From Pseudomonadota bacterium (lineage in GTDB: Bacteria > Pseudomonadota > Alphaproteobacteria > Rhizobiales > Rhizobiaceae), in NCBI GenBank assembly GCA_020161665.1, contig JAIUPA010000031.1, positions 1 through 64,000 of the forward strand: a stretch of 64,000 nt of DNA. The letters run 5' to 3'. Each line of letters starts with the position of its first letter. Position 1 is the stretch's first letter. Position numbers and translations under genes: made by a program. This document shows positions 1-8,611 of this stretch, piece after piece. Under the pieces are notes generated by a model that searched no databases, was not told where the DNA came from, and saw only the letters and a program-made list of their open reading frames with translations.

Positions 1-485
1 AGCGTGTCTATCTGGTGCCGGCCTTTACCGGCCTTGGCGCACCCTGGTGGGACACAGAAGCACGCGGCGCGATCTTCGGCCTGACGCGGGGAACCGGACC
101 GGCTGAATTTGCCCGCGCGGCCCTCGAAAGCGTCGCATACCAGACCTTCGACCTCCTTGAAGCCATGCGCCATGACTGGGCTGGCGACAACGGCCAGACG
201 GTTCTTCGCGTCGATGGCGGCATGGTCGCCTCCGACTGGACGATGCAGCGGCTGGCCGACATTCTGTCCGCGCCCGTCGACCGTCCGGTCTTCCTGGAAA
301 CCACAATCCTTGGCGCCGCCTGGCTTGCCGCCTCGCGTGCCGGGATCTGGCCCGCGCGCGAGGACTTTGCGAAGCACTGGCAGCGCGACCAGCGGTTTGA
401 GCCGGGCATGGATGCGGACACGCGCGATGACGCGATTGCCGGTTGGCGCGACAGCGTTCGCCGCTGCCTCACGACCCGCGACTGA
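1..485 (+). CDS. glpK: Glycerol kinase, C-terminal part (cut by window start)
   Basis: Glycerol kinase phosphorylates glycerol to sn-glycerol 3-phosphate in the cytoplasm. Only the last ~160 residues are present; the frame is open from base 3 and the gene begins outside the window. The segment carries the FGGY-kinase C-terminal features: [12 protein letters not shown] near the start, the RGT turn, [12 protein letters not shown], and the DGGM/WMQ-type adenine-binding region ([13 protein letters not shown]), followed by the ILGAAWLA helix. These match GlpK better than xylulokinase. The gene ends with TGA at 483-485. No T-rich terminator is evident before the convergent antiporter gene. Confidence 0.93.
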   Translation, partial: RVYLVPAFTGLGAPWWDTEARGAIFGLTRGTGPAEFARAALESVAYQTFDLLEAMRHDWAGDNGQTVLRVDGGMVASDWTMQRLADILSAPVDRPVFLETTILGAAWLAASRAGIWPAREDFAKHWQRDQRFEPGMDADTRDDAIAGWRDSVRRCLTTRD

Positions 486-529
486 ACTGCCAGAATATTT
501 CCAGGGGTGAACCCTCGTCAGGCGATGTT

Positions 530-2353
530 CTAGTGTGGCGTCTGCACTGAGGGCACGCCCTCGGCATCGTCCGGAAGCGGCTGATCGGAGGCCCGACGCG
601 GGGCATTGCCATAGATCAGAGGCCTGCCCGCATCCAGACCGCCCGCCAGTTCATTGGCAAAGCGTTCGCTGTCGCGGCGGCGAATGTCGGCCATGGTGGC
701 GGCGCGTTCCTCTTCGTCCACATCCATCAGTTCCAGCGCTTTTTCCGCCAGAACCAGCGAGGTTTCAAACGTCTCACGCAGCTGGAAGTCCACCCCCGCA
801 TGGGTCAGTTCCAGCGCGTGCGCCCGATCAAAGGCGCGCGCAATGACCGGCACCAGCGGGAATTCGGCCTTCATCAGTTCCACGATCTTGAGCGAGGCTT
901 CTTTGTCATCCACGGCCACTATGACGACACGCGCCTCGCCTGCCCCCGCCGCATGCAGGATGTCGAGCCGCGATCCATCACCATAATGCACCTTGAAGCC
1001 GAACTCCTTGGCATCGCGAATCCCATCCGTATCGGTCTCGATGATGGTGATGGAGCAGGCCCGCCCAAGCAAAGGCTGGCTGACGATCTGGCCGACACGC
1101 CCGAAGCCGATGAGAAGCACCGAGGCACGCTCGTGATCGACCACCTCGACGCCATCCATGGAAACGGCCTGACGCGGCATCAGACGGTCATGCGCCATGA
1201 CGAGAAGCGGCGTCAGCGCCATGGAGACGATGATCGTCGCCGTCAGCATGGCATGCCCCTCCCCGTCGATAATCCCCGCCGCGCTGGCCGCCGCATAAAG
1301 CACGAAGGCGAATTCCCCGCCCTGCGCCATCAACACCGCGCGCTCCACCGCCTCGCGATGCGGCGCATTGAACAGCCGGGCGATGACGTAGATCGCCGCG
1401 ATTTTCAGGATCATGTAAGCGATCACGGCCACGGCGATCAGCTGCCAGTTATCAGCGATCACAGATAGATTGAGCGACATGCCGACGCCGAGGAAAAAGA
1501 GGCCGAGCAGAATGCCGCGAAACGGTTCCACATCGGCTTCCAACTGGTGACGGAAGGAGGATTCCGAGAGCAGAACACCCGCCAGAAAGGCTCCCATGGC
1601 CATGGATAGCCCGCCTTTTTGCATGGCAAGGGCTGCTCCGAGTACCACAAAGAGAGCGGCCGCCGTCATCACCTCACGAGCGCGCGCCTTGCCGAGCAGG
1701 CGAAACATCGGGTCGAGCAGATAGCGCCCGGCCAGAACCAGCGCCAGAATGGAGCCAAGACCGATGGCGACACCCGTCAGACGGTCGGCCAGCGTCGTTT
1801 CCGCGCCGCCGGGGGCGAGAAAGGCGACAAGCGCCAGAAGCGGCACAATCGCCAGATCCTCAAACAGAAGGATGGAAATAATACGCCGCCCGTTCGGGGT
1901 TCCGAGCGCATGGCGCTCTTCGAGCATCTGCATCACAATCGCGGTGGAGGTCAGCACGAAGCCCGCGCCTGCCACGAAGCTTTGCGCCACGGGATAGCCA
2001 AGCGCCAGACCGACCAGCGTCAGAAGCGCCGCACAGGCGCCGGCCTGCGCCAGACCGAGGCCAAAAATTTCCCCGCGCATGGACCATAACCGCGAGGGCT
2101 GCATTTCAAGGCCAATGATGAACAGGAACATGACGACGCCGAGTTCAGCGACATGCAGAATGGACTGGGCATCATCGATGAATTTCAGGCCAAAGGGGCC
2201 GATGGCAAGGCCCGCCGCCAGATAGCCAAGCACGGAGCCAAGCCCCAGCCGCTTGAAGAGTGGCACAGCGACCACCGCAGCCCCCAGAAGCACCACAACG
2301 GGCAGGATATCAACACCGTGGCTTGCGGCGTGGGCGGCGGTTTCAGCACTCAT
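530..2353 (-). CDS. CPA2-family K+/H+ antiporter (KefB/KefC-like) with RCK domain
   Basis: A 607-residue inner-membrane monovalent cation:proton antiporter. Residues ~15-395 form about a dozen hydrophobic helices of the Na_H_Exchanger fold (for example the GLEMQPSRLW and GGEFAFVL motifs). Residues ~410-535 are a cytosolic TrkA-N/RCK nucleotide-binding domain beginning VLLIGFGRVGQ, a classical GxGxxG with an acidic residue at the end of the second strand (IIETD). The length matches KefB/KefC (about 600-620). Whether it is glutathione-gated like E. coli Kef cannot be read from the sequence; no KefF/KefG ancillary flavoprotein is adjacent. It is transcribed alone, convergent to glpK. Confidence 0.9.
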   Translation of the reverse strand: MSAETAAHAASHGVDILPVVVLLGAAVVAVPLFKRLGLGSVLGYLAAGLAIGPFGLKFIDDAQSILHVAELGVVMFLFIIGLEMQPSRLWSMRGEIFGLGLAQAGACAALLTLVGLALGYPVAQSFVAGAGFVLTSTAIVMQMLEERHALGTPNGRRIISILLFEDLAIVPLLALVAFLAPGGAETTLADRLTGVAIGLGSILALVLAGRYLLDPMFRLLGKARAREVMTAAALFVVLGAALAMQKGGLSMAMGAFLAGVLLSESSFRHQLEADVEPFRGILLGLFFLGVGMSLNLSVIADNWQLIAVAVIAYMILKIAAIYVIARLFNAPHREAVERAVLMAQGGEFAFVLYAAASAAGIIDGEGHAMLTATIIVSMALTPLLVMAHDRLMPRQAVSMDGVEVVDHERASVLLIGFGRVGQIVSQPLLGRACSITIIETDTDGIRDAKEFGFKVHYGDGSRLDILHAAGAGEARVVIVAVDDKEASLKIVELMKAEFPLVPVIARAFDRAHALELTHAGVDFQLRETFETSLVLAEKALELMDVDEEERAATMADIRRRDSERFANELAGGLDAGRPLIYGNAPRRASDQPLPDDAEGVPSVQTPH

Positions 2354-2370
2354 GCGGTCTGCCTTTTGCG

Positions 2371-2406
2371 TTTTGCCTCACGCTCTCATCGCGTGATTTG
2401 GCAAAA
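2371..2406. repeat. Inverted repeat in the antiporter promoter region
   Basis: TTTTGCC (2371-2377) pairs with GGCAAAA (2400-2406), and inside it TCACGC pairs with GCGTGA (2391-2396). It lies between the antiporter start (2353) and the toxin stop. It has no T-tract on either strand, so it looks more like a regulatory palindrome or mRNA hairpin than a terminator. Confidence 0.4.
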
Positions 2407-2447
2407 GATAACCGCAAACGAGGGTAAGCGCGAGGGTGACGCTCGGT

Positions 2448-2870
2448 TCAGGTGGAGATCCAGGGATTGAAGACTTTGGCACCTGCCGCCAAAAAAGGGC
2501 TGGTATCGCGAGTTGCTACGATGAAGCCGTGGGTGATTGCCGTCGCGGCAATGAAACCATCCGCCATGGCTATGGCCTTGCCAACGACCTTTGCTCTCGC
2601 CATCAATTCCGCATAGGCTCGCGACGTTTCAAGATCGAACGGCAACACCCGCCCGTTGAAAACCGGCAGCACATCATTTTCCAGCCGCGCCATGAAGAGC
2701 GCCCGACGTTTTCCTTCTGCCATGGCGGCTATACCGTATCGCAGTTCGGCAACGGTGACAGCGGAAAGATAGAGCGTTTCGACGGCCTGCTCGTCCATCC
2801 AAGCCAAAACTGCCGGTTCAGGCTCGACCTTCCAGAGTTCCGAGATCACGTTGGTGTCGATGATAATCAC
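2448..2870 (-). CDS. PIN-domain ribonuclease toxin (VapC/FitB-like)
   Basis: A 140-residue PIN-domain endoribonuclease, the toxin of a type II toxin-antitoxin pair. It begins MIIIDTNVISEL, with the first catalytic Asp in DTN. A conserved Glu lies in VTVAELRYGI and further acidic residues in MADGFIAATA and TRDTSPF, giving the usual four-acid Mg2+ site of PIN nucleases. Length and motif order match FitB/VapC. Its start overlaps the antitoxin stop by 4 bp (ATGA, 2867-2870), so the pair is translationally coupled. Confidence 0.9.
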   Translation of the reverse strand: MIIIDTNVISELWKVEPEPAVLAWMDEQAVETLYLSAVTVAELRYGIAAMAEGKRRALFMARLENDVLPVFNGRVLPFDLETSRAYAELMARAKVVGKAIAMADGFIAATAITHGFIVATRDTSPFLAAGAKVFNPWIST

Positions 2871-3133
2871 TCGAAACTCATCGGTTCGACGGGGGCCTTG
2901 TCACGAAGCTGGTCGAAGGTTTCGGCCTCTTGCGCGGTCAATCCGCCTGCCTCACGGGCAATGGATGTCAACAGGGTGCCCAGTTTCAGCCGGTCTTCCG
3001 GCTTGGCGGCCTGCTCCAGGATAAGCCGGATTTCGGCCTCGGCGCTCCGACCGTGCCGGGCAGCCCGAACGCGAAGGGCGCGATGCACCTCGTCTGGAAT
3101 GTTGCGGATGGTAATCGACGCCATTGACATCAA
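2867..3133 (-). CDS. Ribbon-helix-helix antitoxin (FitA-like)
   Basis: An 88-residue antitoxin. The N-terminus (ITIRNIPDEVHRALRVRAA then HGRSAEAEIRLIL) is the FitA-type ribbon-helix-helix DNA-binding fold; the C-terminal tail should wrap the PIN toxin. It should repress its own operon through the palindromes just upstream (3140-3179). ATG at 3133 is chosen; an in-frame ATG two codons later is also possible. Confidence 0.88.
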   Translation of the reverse strand: MMSMASITIRNIPDEVHRALRVRAARHGRSAEAEIRLILEQAAKPEDRLKLGTLLTSIAREAGGLTAQEAETFDQLRDKAPVEPMSFE

Positions 3134-3139
3134 ACTCCT

Positions 3140-3179
3140 ATCATGATGGCAATGATATCATTTCATGAGTGTGATATCA
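3140..3179 (-). promoter_or_regulatory. Tandem palindromic operators of the toxin-antitoxin operon
   Basis: Three short palindromes lie upstream of the antitoxin: ATCATGAT (3140-3147), the perfect 12-mer AATGATATCATT (3151-3162) and TGATATCA (3172-3179). The last two share the core TGATATCA with centres 19 bp apart. This is the arrangement expected for co-operative binding of a FitAB complex; the assignment to FitA is inferred from position. Confidence 0.6.
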
Positions 3180-3204
3180 ATCCAGCAGTGGGAGCGTTTC
3201 AGTT

Positions 3205-4875
3205 TCACACCGCCACGCGGCTATTCAGGTCCTTGACCAGTTTGCCGTGGCGGCGGGCCTCGCTCAGCACATCTTCGAAGCGCTCCAGCCCCTTACCTTC
3301 CAGAATGGTCTTGAGCTTGAGGAAGGTATCGGCGGTCGCCACCGCATCGCCGAGCGCCGTATGGCGGAGGTTCTCCGGCAGTTCCACGCCGAGGCGATCC
3401 GTCAGCGCGTCGAGCGAATGATCCTCCCACTCACCAAAAACGACAGCCGAGAGCGAAACCGTATCCAGCACCGGATTGGCAAAGGTTTTGCCGATCTGGC
3501 GTTCACGTCGATAGAGGAATTCCATATCGAAAGGCGCGTTGTGCGCCACCAGTACCGAGCCTTCGGCAAAGCGGTGGAACCGTTCCACGGCTTCCAGTAT
3601 GCGCGGCGCCTTTTCCACCATGGCATCCGTCACGCCATGGAAAGCGGTCGAGGCCGGAGGAATGGGGCGGCCCGGATTGACGAGCGTCTCAAAGACCTCG
3701 CTTTTCACCCGCTTGCCCGCAACGATGCGCACGGCGGCAATCTGCACCAGTTCATCGCCCTGATCCGGCAAAAGACCCGTCGTTTCCGTATCGAAGACCA
3801 CATAGGACAGCGCGTCAAGCCGCGCACGGGTGATGGCATCGGGCTGCGAACGGGCCAGCAGATCAAAATCATAGACCACCGAGTGCAGTGGATCGGACAC
3901 ACCGGCGGGCATCACCTCACCCGGCTTCAAACGCATGGAGAAGGTGAAATCCGCCTCGCTCTTCTGCGCCTCGAACTTGTCTTCCAGCATGCCCAGTTCA
4001 TGGGAAAGCCGCTTCAGTTCGCCCGGCAGGGCGTCCGGTTCCGCCGCCTTCATGTCGTCCACGGCTTCGCGCATGCGCTCGAAGGTTTCTTCAAGCAGCG
4101 CATCACGGCGGGCGAAGGCGGAAAGTTCCAGCGTCACATCGCGCAGCGTCATGACGTAAGCGCCTTCGGCCCCGCCATTTTCGGCGGCAAGGCGCATACG
4201 CCCGGCCAGACGACGCGCGCCCGTGGGCGTGGTGCAGACAAACTCCACCACCGCCTCCGGCGAGCCGGTTTCCATCAGCTGGCGATGAGCGGCGCGCACC
4301 GGGCCATCATCGAGATAGTCGAACAGGCTGCGGTCAAGACAGACCGGCGTTTCGGCATCGGCCAGAAGGCGCTGCGTCTGACCGTTGTAGAACACCAGCC
4401 GGTGACGCCCCGTGCAGAGCAGAACGGCGGGCGGCACATCGGCCAGCAGATGTTCCAGACGGTTCTTGTCGCCGGAAAGGCGAGTGGTTTCGCGGGCGAT
4501 GCTTTCGGCGAGCGCATTGCGTTCGGTGGAAAGCGTCGAGGTGGTGACGCGCACGGCTGCCGTCAGGTCGCCCAGATAGCGACCTTCGAGCGGGTTGATC
4601 TCGCGCGCCACATCGGCGTGAACCCGTGCCCGCATGGCGGAGGCAATCGCCTCGATGGGCTTGGCCACGTTGCGGTCAAAGAGGAAGGCAATCAGCCCGA
4701 CGAGCCCGGACACGCCGATGATGGCGATGATCGCCCCCTGAACGAGCGCTGAAAACGCCGCCGGGTCGGCGATTTCAGCCTTCGCCAGCACAAGGCCGAC
4801 CGCCGTCATGCCGATCACGCCGGCGATGATCGCAGCAAAGAAAAGCTGGATGCGAAGACGAAGGCTCATTTTCAT
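3205..4875 (-). CDS. Membrane-anchored PAS/exonuclease (DnaQ-like 3'-5' exonuclease)
   Basis: A 556-residue protein with an unusual combination. Two N-terminal transmembrane helices (~8-30 and ~45-67) are followed by a HAMP-like linker, a PAS-like module (~135-255, LLCTGRHRLVFYNGQTQRLL), a coiled region, and a DEDDh exonuclease domain (~360-530). The exonuclease motifs are FDTETTG (first Asp and Glu), HNAPFD and RHTALGDA (His and Asp), so it is probably active. Such proteins are usually annotated as DNA polymerase III epsilon-like exonucleases, but the membrane anchor argues against a replicative role. It lies 21 bp downstream of the cNMP/CBS/DUF294 gene and is probably co-transcribed with it. 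Confidence 0.85.
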   Translation of the reverse strand: MKMSLRLRIQLFFAAIIAGVIGMTAVGLVLAKAEIADPAAFSALVQGAIIAIIGVSGLVGLIAFLFDRNVAKPIEAIASAMRARVHADVAREINPLEGRYLGDLTAAVRVTTSTLSTERNALAESIARETTRLSGDKNRLEHLLADVPPAVLLCTGRHRLVFYNGQTQRLLADAETPVCLDRSLFDYLDDGPVRAAHRQLMETGSPEAVVEFVCTTPTGARRLAGRMRLAAENGGAEGAYVMTLRDVTLELSAFARRDALLEETFERMREAVDDMKAAEPDALPGELKRLSHELGMLEDKFEAQKSEADFTFSMRLKPGEVMPAGVSDPLHSVVYDFDLLARSQPDAITRARLDALSYVVFDTETTGLLPDQGDELVQIAAVRIVAGKRVKSEVFETLVNPGRPIPPASTAFHGVTDAMVEKAPRILEAVERFHRFAEGSVLVAHNAPFDMEFLYRRERQIGKTFANPVLDTVSLSAVVFGEWEDHSLDALTDRLGVELPENLRHTALGDAVATADTFLKLKTILEGKGLERFEDVLSEARRHGKLVKDLNSRVAV

Positions 4876-4896
4876 GGGGCGGTTGTTCCTCTCACG

Positions 4897-6720
4897 TCAT
4901 ATCGGCAGTGCGCCGCGATGGGCGAGACCGGCCTGCATGGTGCGCACCACCACAAAGGCATCGCGAAGCTGCGAACGCTCGAATTCGCCCATATCATAGG
5001 GGGACAGATAATTATCGGGGCGGTGGCCCGCCTTCACCTGTGCGGCCTGATTGCGCAGGCGGTCTTCGGCGATGAGATCGTAAGCCGCGATCAGATCGCG
5101 CGCTTCGGACTCGGTAATCAGTTCCGCCTCGGCCGCCGCCAGCAGGCGGGCGCGGGTGTTGGCAGGCGTCAACTGTTTCAGGAGCGCGTAGACGCGGGCG
5201 AGATCGACCACCGGCACGACGCCGTTCATCTTCATATCGATCTGGTGGCGATGCTCGCCGCTTTTCAGCGTCGCAAAGCCGCGCAACAGACCCAGCGGTG
5301 GCGCGTGCTTCAGCGAATTGCCGACCATGTGCGCGACGAAGAACGGGCTGTTGGCGGCAAGGCCCAGCGTTTCGGCCTGCACCTCGCGAAACAGCGCTTC
5401 CGCCCCGAAAATCGGACGCAGATCAAACATCACGCTCGCCAGCATTTGCGCCGTCGGATCGGGCTTCATGATCCAGTCGATGAAATATTGCCGCCAGACG
5501 CTGGCCGGCTGACGCCAGCGCGGATTGGTGGCCATCATATCGCCGGGGCAATAGACATAGCCGCATTCGTTGAGACCATCGCAGACGAAGCGGGCCAACC
5601 CCTCGAACCACGCCCCATGCAGGGCTGCGTCATAGCTGTTGTCGAGGATCAGGCAATTGTCCTGATCGCTGGTGCCGGTCTGTTCCTGCCGTCCCTGCGA
5701 ACCGCAGGCAAGCCAGAGATAGGGCACCGGCGGAGCCCCGAGCTTTTCCTCGGCAAAGGCAATCAGGCGGCGCGTCACGGCATCGGCAATATCGGTGATG
5801 AGGCGGGTCACCACCTCGTGCGGGTTATGGCCGCCAATCAGTTGCACGAGCAAATTGGGGATGGCCGCCGTTGCCGCCTTCAGCGCCGAAATCTCCTTCG
5901 CAGCGGCTATATCGCGGATCAGAAGCGCCGACGTCACCGCCTGAAAACGGGTCAAGTCCGTCTGGGTGATCATGCCGACAAGGCGCGTGCCATCGACCAC
6001 CGGCAGATGGCCAATGCCGCGCTCCATCATCAGGTGCAGCACGTCGGAGCCGAGGTCATTTTCGCTCAAGCCCACCGGGTCGCGGGTCATGATGGCGGCG
6101 GCGGTGGTCTTTTCCGGGTCCAGCCCGGCGGCCACGACGCGGGCGGCGAGATCGCGCACCGTCACAATCCCGACGAAACGTTCGCCATCCACCACGCCAA
6201 GGCAGGAGACCTTGCGATCACGGATGATTTCGGCAGCACGGCGCACCGTATCATCGGGCGCGCAGATCACCGGCGGCTTCGACATGAGGTCGGCCACCTT
6301 GCGCGTGCTCATATCAGCCGGGCGCGCGGGGGTGGCAAGCGTGCCGCGACGGGAGAAGAAGCGGGCAAAGACCGGCTCGTCCTCGATCAGCCGGTAGAAG
6401 TTTTCGGCCGGCAGCAGATAGAGCACGGCATCTTCGAGCACCACGGCATCGCTGAAGGCATTGCCTTCGGCGGAAAGGCCGCGCTCGCCAAAATGATCGC
6501 GGCGCGAAAGCTGCGAAATCACCTCGCCCGAAGGGCTGCGGATTTCCACCCTGCCCTTTTCGATCATATAGAGGCCCGCCAGCCGCTCACCCGCATGGAA
6601 GATCGTGCTGCCCGCCGGGAGGTCATAGCGCAGCAGACGGGTCACGACATCGGCAAACACGGCCTTGGGCAGACCATCATAAGGATGAACGGTTTCAAGA
6701 AACGTTTCGATTTTTGGCAA
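4897..6720 (-). CDS. cNMP-binding/CBS/DUF294 nucleotidyltransferase-like protein
   Basis: A regulatory protein of ~607 residues with, in order, a cyclic-nucleotide-binding fold (first ~120 residues, FHAGERLAGLYMIEKGRVEI), a CBS-domain pair (~150-270), and a DUF294 nucleotidyltransferase domain (GSQGRQEQTGTSDQDN, carrying the GS...D.D motif of the GlnD/DNA polymerase beta superfamily) with its C-terminal helical partner. The cytosolic role is unknown, though members often neighbour exonuclease-PAS proteins as here. The frame is open to an ATG at 6801, but its first 27 residues (WQRCALGGGGSTR...) look non-coding. I prefer the TTG at 6720, which places the cNMP domain at the N-terminus; this start is uncertain. 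Confidence 0.85.
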   Translation of the reverse strand: MPKIETFLETVHPYDGLPKAVFADVVTRLLRYDLPAGSTIFHAGERLAGLYMIEKGRVEIRSPSGEVISQLSRRDHFGERGLSAEGNAFSDAVVLEDAVLYLLPAENFYRLIEDEPVFARFFSRRGTLATPARPADMSTRKVADLMSKPPVICAPDDTVRRAAEIIRDRKVSCLGVVDGERFVGIVTVRDLAARVVAAGLDPEKTTAAAIMTRDPVGLSENDLGSDVLHLMMERGIGHLPVVDGTRLVGMITQTDLTRFQAVTSALLIRDIAAAKEISALKAATAAIPNLLVQLIGGHNPHEVVTRLITDIADAVTRRLIAFAEEKLGAPPVPYLWLACGSQGRQEQTGTSDQDNCLILDNSYDAALHGAWFEGLARFVCDGLNECGYVYCPGDMMATNPRWRQPASVWRQYFIDWIMKPDPTAQMLASVMFDLRPIFGAEALFREVQAETLGLAANSPFFVAHMVGNSLKHAPPLGLLRGFATLKSGEHRHQIDMKMNGVVPVVDLARVYALLKQLTPANTRARLLAAAEAELITESEARDLIAAYDLIAEDRLRNQAAQVKAGHRPDNYLSPYDMGEFERSQLRDAFVVVRTMQAGLAHRGALPI

Positions 6721-6889
6721 AGGACAATCCGTGAATTCAGGGTAAGGGGCAGCGCGCGTTGATCCTCCTCCTCCCAAGGCGCACCGTTGCCATATTCGCA
6801 ACTGCAGCGCACAAGGCCAATGCGCAATTAGACGCAGGCGCCCGTCATTGACGATTTCGAAGCCGCCTGATCCCTGCTAGAGCTTCACG

Positions 6890-7645
6890 ATGCTTGATCA
6901 CACGCCCGCCATCCTCGCCCTTGCCATTATTGCCGCCTTCATGGTTGGCCTTTCGAAGGGCGGACTGCCCTCGGTGGGTGCGGCAGCTGTGCCGCTTCTG
7001 GCGCTTGTGATGTCGCCGGTCACGGCAGCGGCCCTGCTTCTGCCGGTCTTTGTCGCCAGTGACATGGTGGGGCTTTATCTCTATCGCCGCCATTTCTCGC
7101 GGCGCAATCTCGCCATCCTCACCCCCGCATCGATCATCGGCGTTGGCATCGGCTGGTATTTTTCCGCCTCGCTTTCATCCGCCTTCATCGGCTTCATCGT
7201 CGGCATGGTGGGCTTGCTCTTTGTGCTGAATGCCTGGTTTGGCGGGCGTTTTCGCACGCAGAAGAAGGAAGCGGATGTGCCGCGCGGCCTGTTCTGGGGG
7301 GCGATTACCGGCTTTACCAGCTTCGTGTCGCACACCGGCGCGCCGCCCTTCCAGATGTATGTGCTGCCGCAGCAACTGGACAAGCTGACCTTTGCCGGAA
7401 CGACCACGGTGCTCTTTGCCATCGTCAATGCGGTGAAACTCATTCCCTATTGGCAGCTCGGCCAGTTCTCGCAGATCGACACGACACTGATGCTCTGGCT
7501 CGTTCCGGTCTCGATCCTCGGCACGGTCGCCGGACGACGGCTGACCGGCATTATTCCGGAATGGCTGTTCTTCCGCCTGATCCAGATCGCCCTGCTTCTT
7601 CTGTCGCTGAAACTTGTCGCGGACTATGTGATTTCGCTTCTTTGA
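6890..7645 (+). CDS. TauE/SafE-family sulfite or sulfonate exporter-type permease
   Basis: A 251-residue inner-membrane protein with about eight hydrophobic helices and the family's repeated pattern (GLSKGGLPSVGAAAVPLLAL in the first half, GFTSFVSHTGAPPFQMYVLP in the second). TauE/SafE proteins move sulfite, sulfoacetate or related anions; the substrate cannot be read here and no sulfonate gene is adjacent. It is monocistronic and is followed by a strong hairpin terminator region. Confidence 0.88.
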   Translation: MLDHTPAILALAIIAAFMVGLSKGGLPSVGAAAVPLLALVMSPVTAAALLLPVFVASDMVGLYLYRRHFSRRNLAILTPASIIGVGIGWYFSASLSSAFIGFIVGMVGLLFVLNAWFGGRFRTQKKEADVPRGLFWGAITGFTSFVSHTGAPPFQMYVLPQQLDKLTFAGTTTVLFAIVNAVKLIPYWQLGQFSQIDTTLMLWLVPVSILGTVAGRRLTGIIPEWLFFRLIQIALLLLSLKLVADYVISLL

Positions 7646-7652
7646 ACGCAAA

Positions 7653-7676
7653 AAGGCCCGGTTCGCACCGGGCCTT
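7653..7676. terminator. Stem-loop terminator, copy 1
   Basis: AAGGCCCGGT (7653-7662), loop TCGC, ACCGGGCCTT (7667-7676). On the minus strand the stem is followed by a run of T, so it should terminate azoR transcription; on the plus strand it immediately follows the permease stop. Confidence 0.75.
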
Positions 7677-7710
7677 GATGGCGATGACAAAGGTCAGAAA
7701 CCTCTCTTTT

Positions 7711-7786
7711 CGTCATGGTCGGGCTTGACCCGACCATCCATAAATCATTGATATCATGGATCCTCGGGTCAGGCCCGAGGATGACG
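7711..7786. repeat. Alphaproteobacterial intergenic palindromic element, copy 1
   Basis: A compound palindrome bounded by CGTCAT (7711-7716) and ATGACG (7781-7786). It contains two internal hairpins: GGTCGGG..CCCGACC, and CCTCGGG..CCCGAGG around 7762-7780. This 'GTCAT-CGGGcttgacCCG-ATCCA' type is a common intergenic repeat of alphaproteobacteria. A second, diverged copy is at 52473-52544. Confidence 0.7.
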
Positions 7787-7818
7787 GAAGTGGGGAGGAA
7801 AGGTTTATCATCCACCTC

Positions 7819-7845
7819 AAAGGCCCGGTTCGCACCGGGCCTTTT
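7819..7845. terminator. Stem-loop terminator, copy 2 (same hairpin)
   Basis: AAAGGCCCGGT (7819-7829), TCGC loop, ACCGGGCCTTTT (7834-7845) and a T-rich tail on the plus strand. The stem is the same sequence as the one at 7653-7676, so the permease and azoR are separated by two copies of one terminator flanking a palindromic repeat. Confidence 0.75.
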
Positions 7846-7867
7846 CGTTTCTGCTGTGCCTGCGAAA

Positions 7868-8476
7868 TCAGGCAGCCTTGGCCAGTTCAGCCACGCGGGC
7901 AGCGGCAGCGGCCAGCGACTTTTCAGCGGCTTCCGGACCGTAGGCCAGACCCTCGACATAGATGGTTTCGATATCAGTGATGCCGATGAACCCGAGAACC
8001 GTCTTGAGGTAGGGAACGGCATGGTTGGCGGCGGCAAACGGGCCGTCGGAATAAACGCCACCCGAAGCCAGCACGATGTAAACCTTCTTGCCCTTCACGA
8101 GGCCTTCCGGACCGGCTTCCGTGTAACGGAAGGTCACGCCGGCGCGGGCGATGTTATCGACCCAGCTCTTCAGCGTGGAATAGAGGCCGAAGTTGATGAG
8201 GCCGGTGGCGAGAACGATCGTGTCGGCGGCAAAGAGTTCGGCGACCAGCTTGTCGGAGATGTCGGCGGCAGCGGCTTCGTCCGCCGTGCGGTCAGCCGGG
8301 GCCTTGCGGATGGCCGAGGTGCTGACGCCATCGAGATGGGCCACCGGGTTGGAGCCGAGGTCGCGCAGCGTGACCGGGCCGCCAGCGGCCAGCGCCGTTG
8401 CCAGATCGGTTGCGACCTTGGAGGAGATAGATTCAGCACCGCGCGGGCTGGACGTGACGAGAAGGATCGAGGACAT
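7868..8476 (-). CDS. azoR: FMN-dependent NADH:quinone/azo reductase AzoR
   Basis: A cytoplasmic flavodoxin-fold oxidoreductase of 202 residues, the usual AzoR length (about 200). It reduces quinones and azo dyes with NADH via bound FMN. The N-terminus ILLVTSSPRG is the FMN phosphate-binding loop; PLYNF-type contacts appear as ATGLINFGLYSTLKSWVDNIARAGVTFRYT, and VLASGGVYSDG matches the second FMN loop. The frame continues upstream to 8623, but ATG at 8476 gives the family N-terminus and lies just outside the divergent regulator's promoter. Regulation by the adjacent LysR protein is likely. Confidence 0.93.
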   Translation of the reverse strand: MSSILLVTSSPRGAESISSKVATDLATALAAGGPVTLRDLGSNPVAHLDGVSTSAIRKAPADRTADEAAAADISDKLVAELFAADTIVLATGLINFGLYSTLKSWVDNIARAGVTFRYTEAGPEGLVKGKKVYIVLASGGVYSDGPFAAANHAVPYLKTVLGFIGITDIETIYVEGLAYGPEAAEKSLAAAAARVAELAKAA

Positions 8477-8488
8477 GAGGGAATTTCC

Positions 8489-8596
8489 TGACTGACTGAC
8501 TGATGGGGGCTGCAGCGGTGGATCACTGCTTGGTAGGTTTCCTAAACCGCAAGACCCATCGATAAAACTGTGATAATATCGAGGGCAGTTATCGAT
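8489..8596. promoter_or_regulatory. azoR/lysR divergent control region with inverted repeat
   Basis: The intergenic region holds a (TGAC)n-like tandem run at about 8489-8505 and an interrupted inverted repeat: ATCGATAAAACTG (8558-8570) against CAGTTATCGAT (8586-8596). The spacing and AT-rich centre fit a LysR recognition site just upstream of the regulator start. Confidence 0.5.
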
Positions 8597-8611
8597 TTTT
8601 TGGATATACCC

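Noticed and set aside
2371-2406. Terminator of the toxin-antitoxin operon
   Set aside because: The stem is good but no T-tract follows on the minus strand; kept only as an inverted repeat.
4918-6762. 614-codon open frame on the plus strand
   Set aside because: Antisense shadow of the cNMP/CBS/DUF294 gene, rich in His/Arg/Gly as expected for reverse-frame translation.
8489-8505. TGAC tandem run as a microsatellite of interest
   Set aside because: Only about four units; too short to call a phase-variable repeat.
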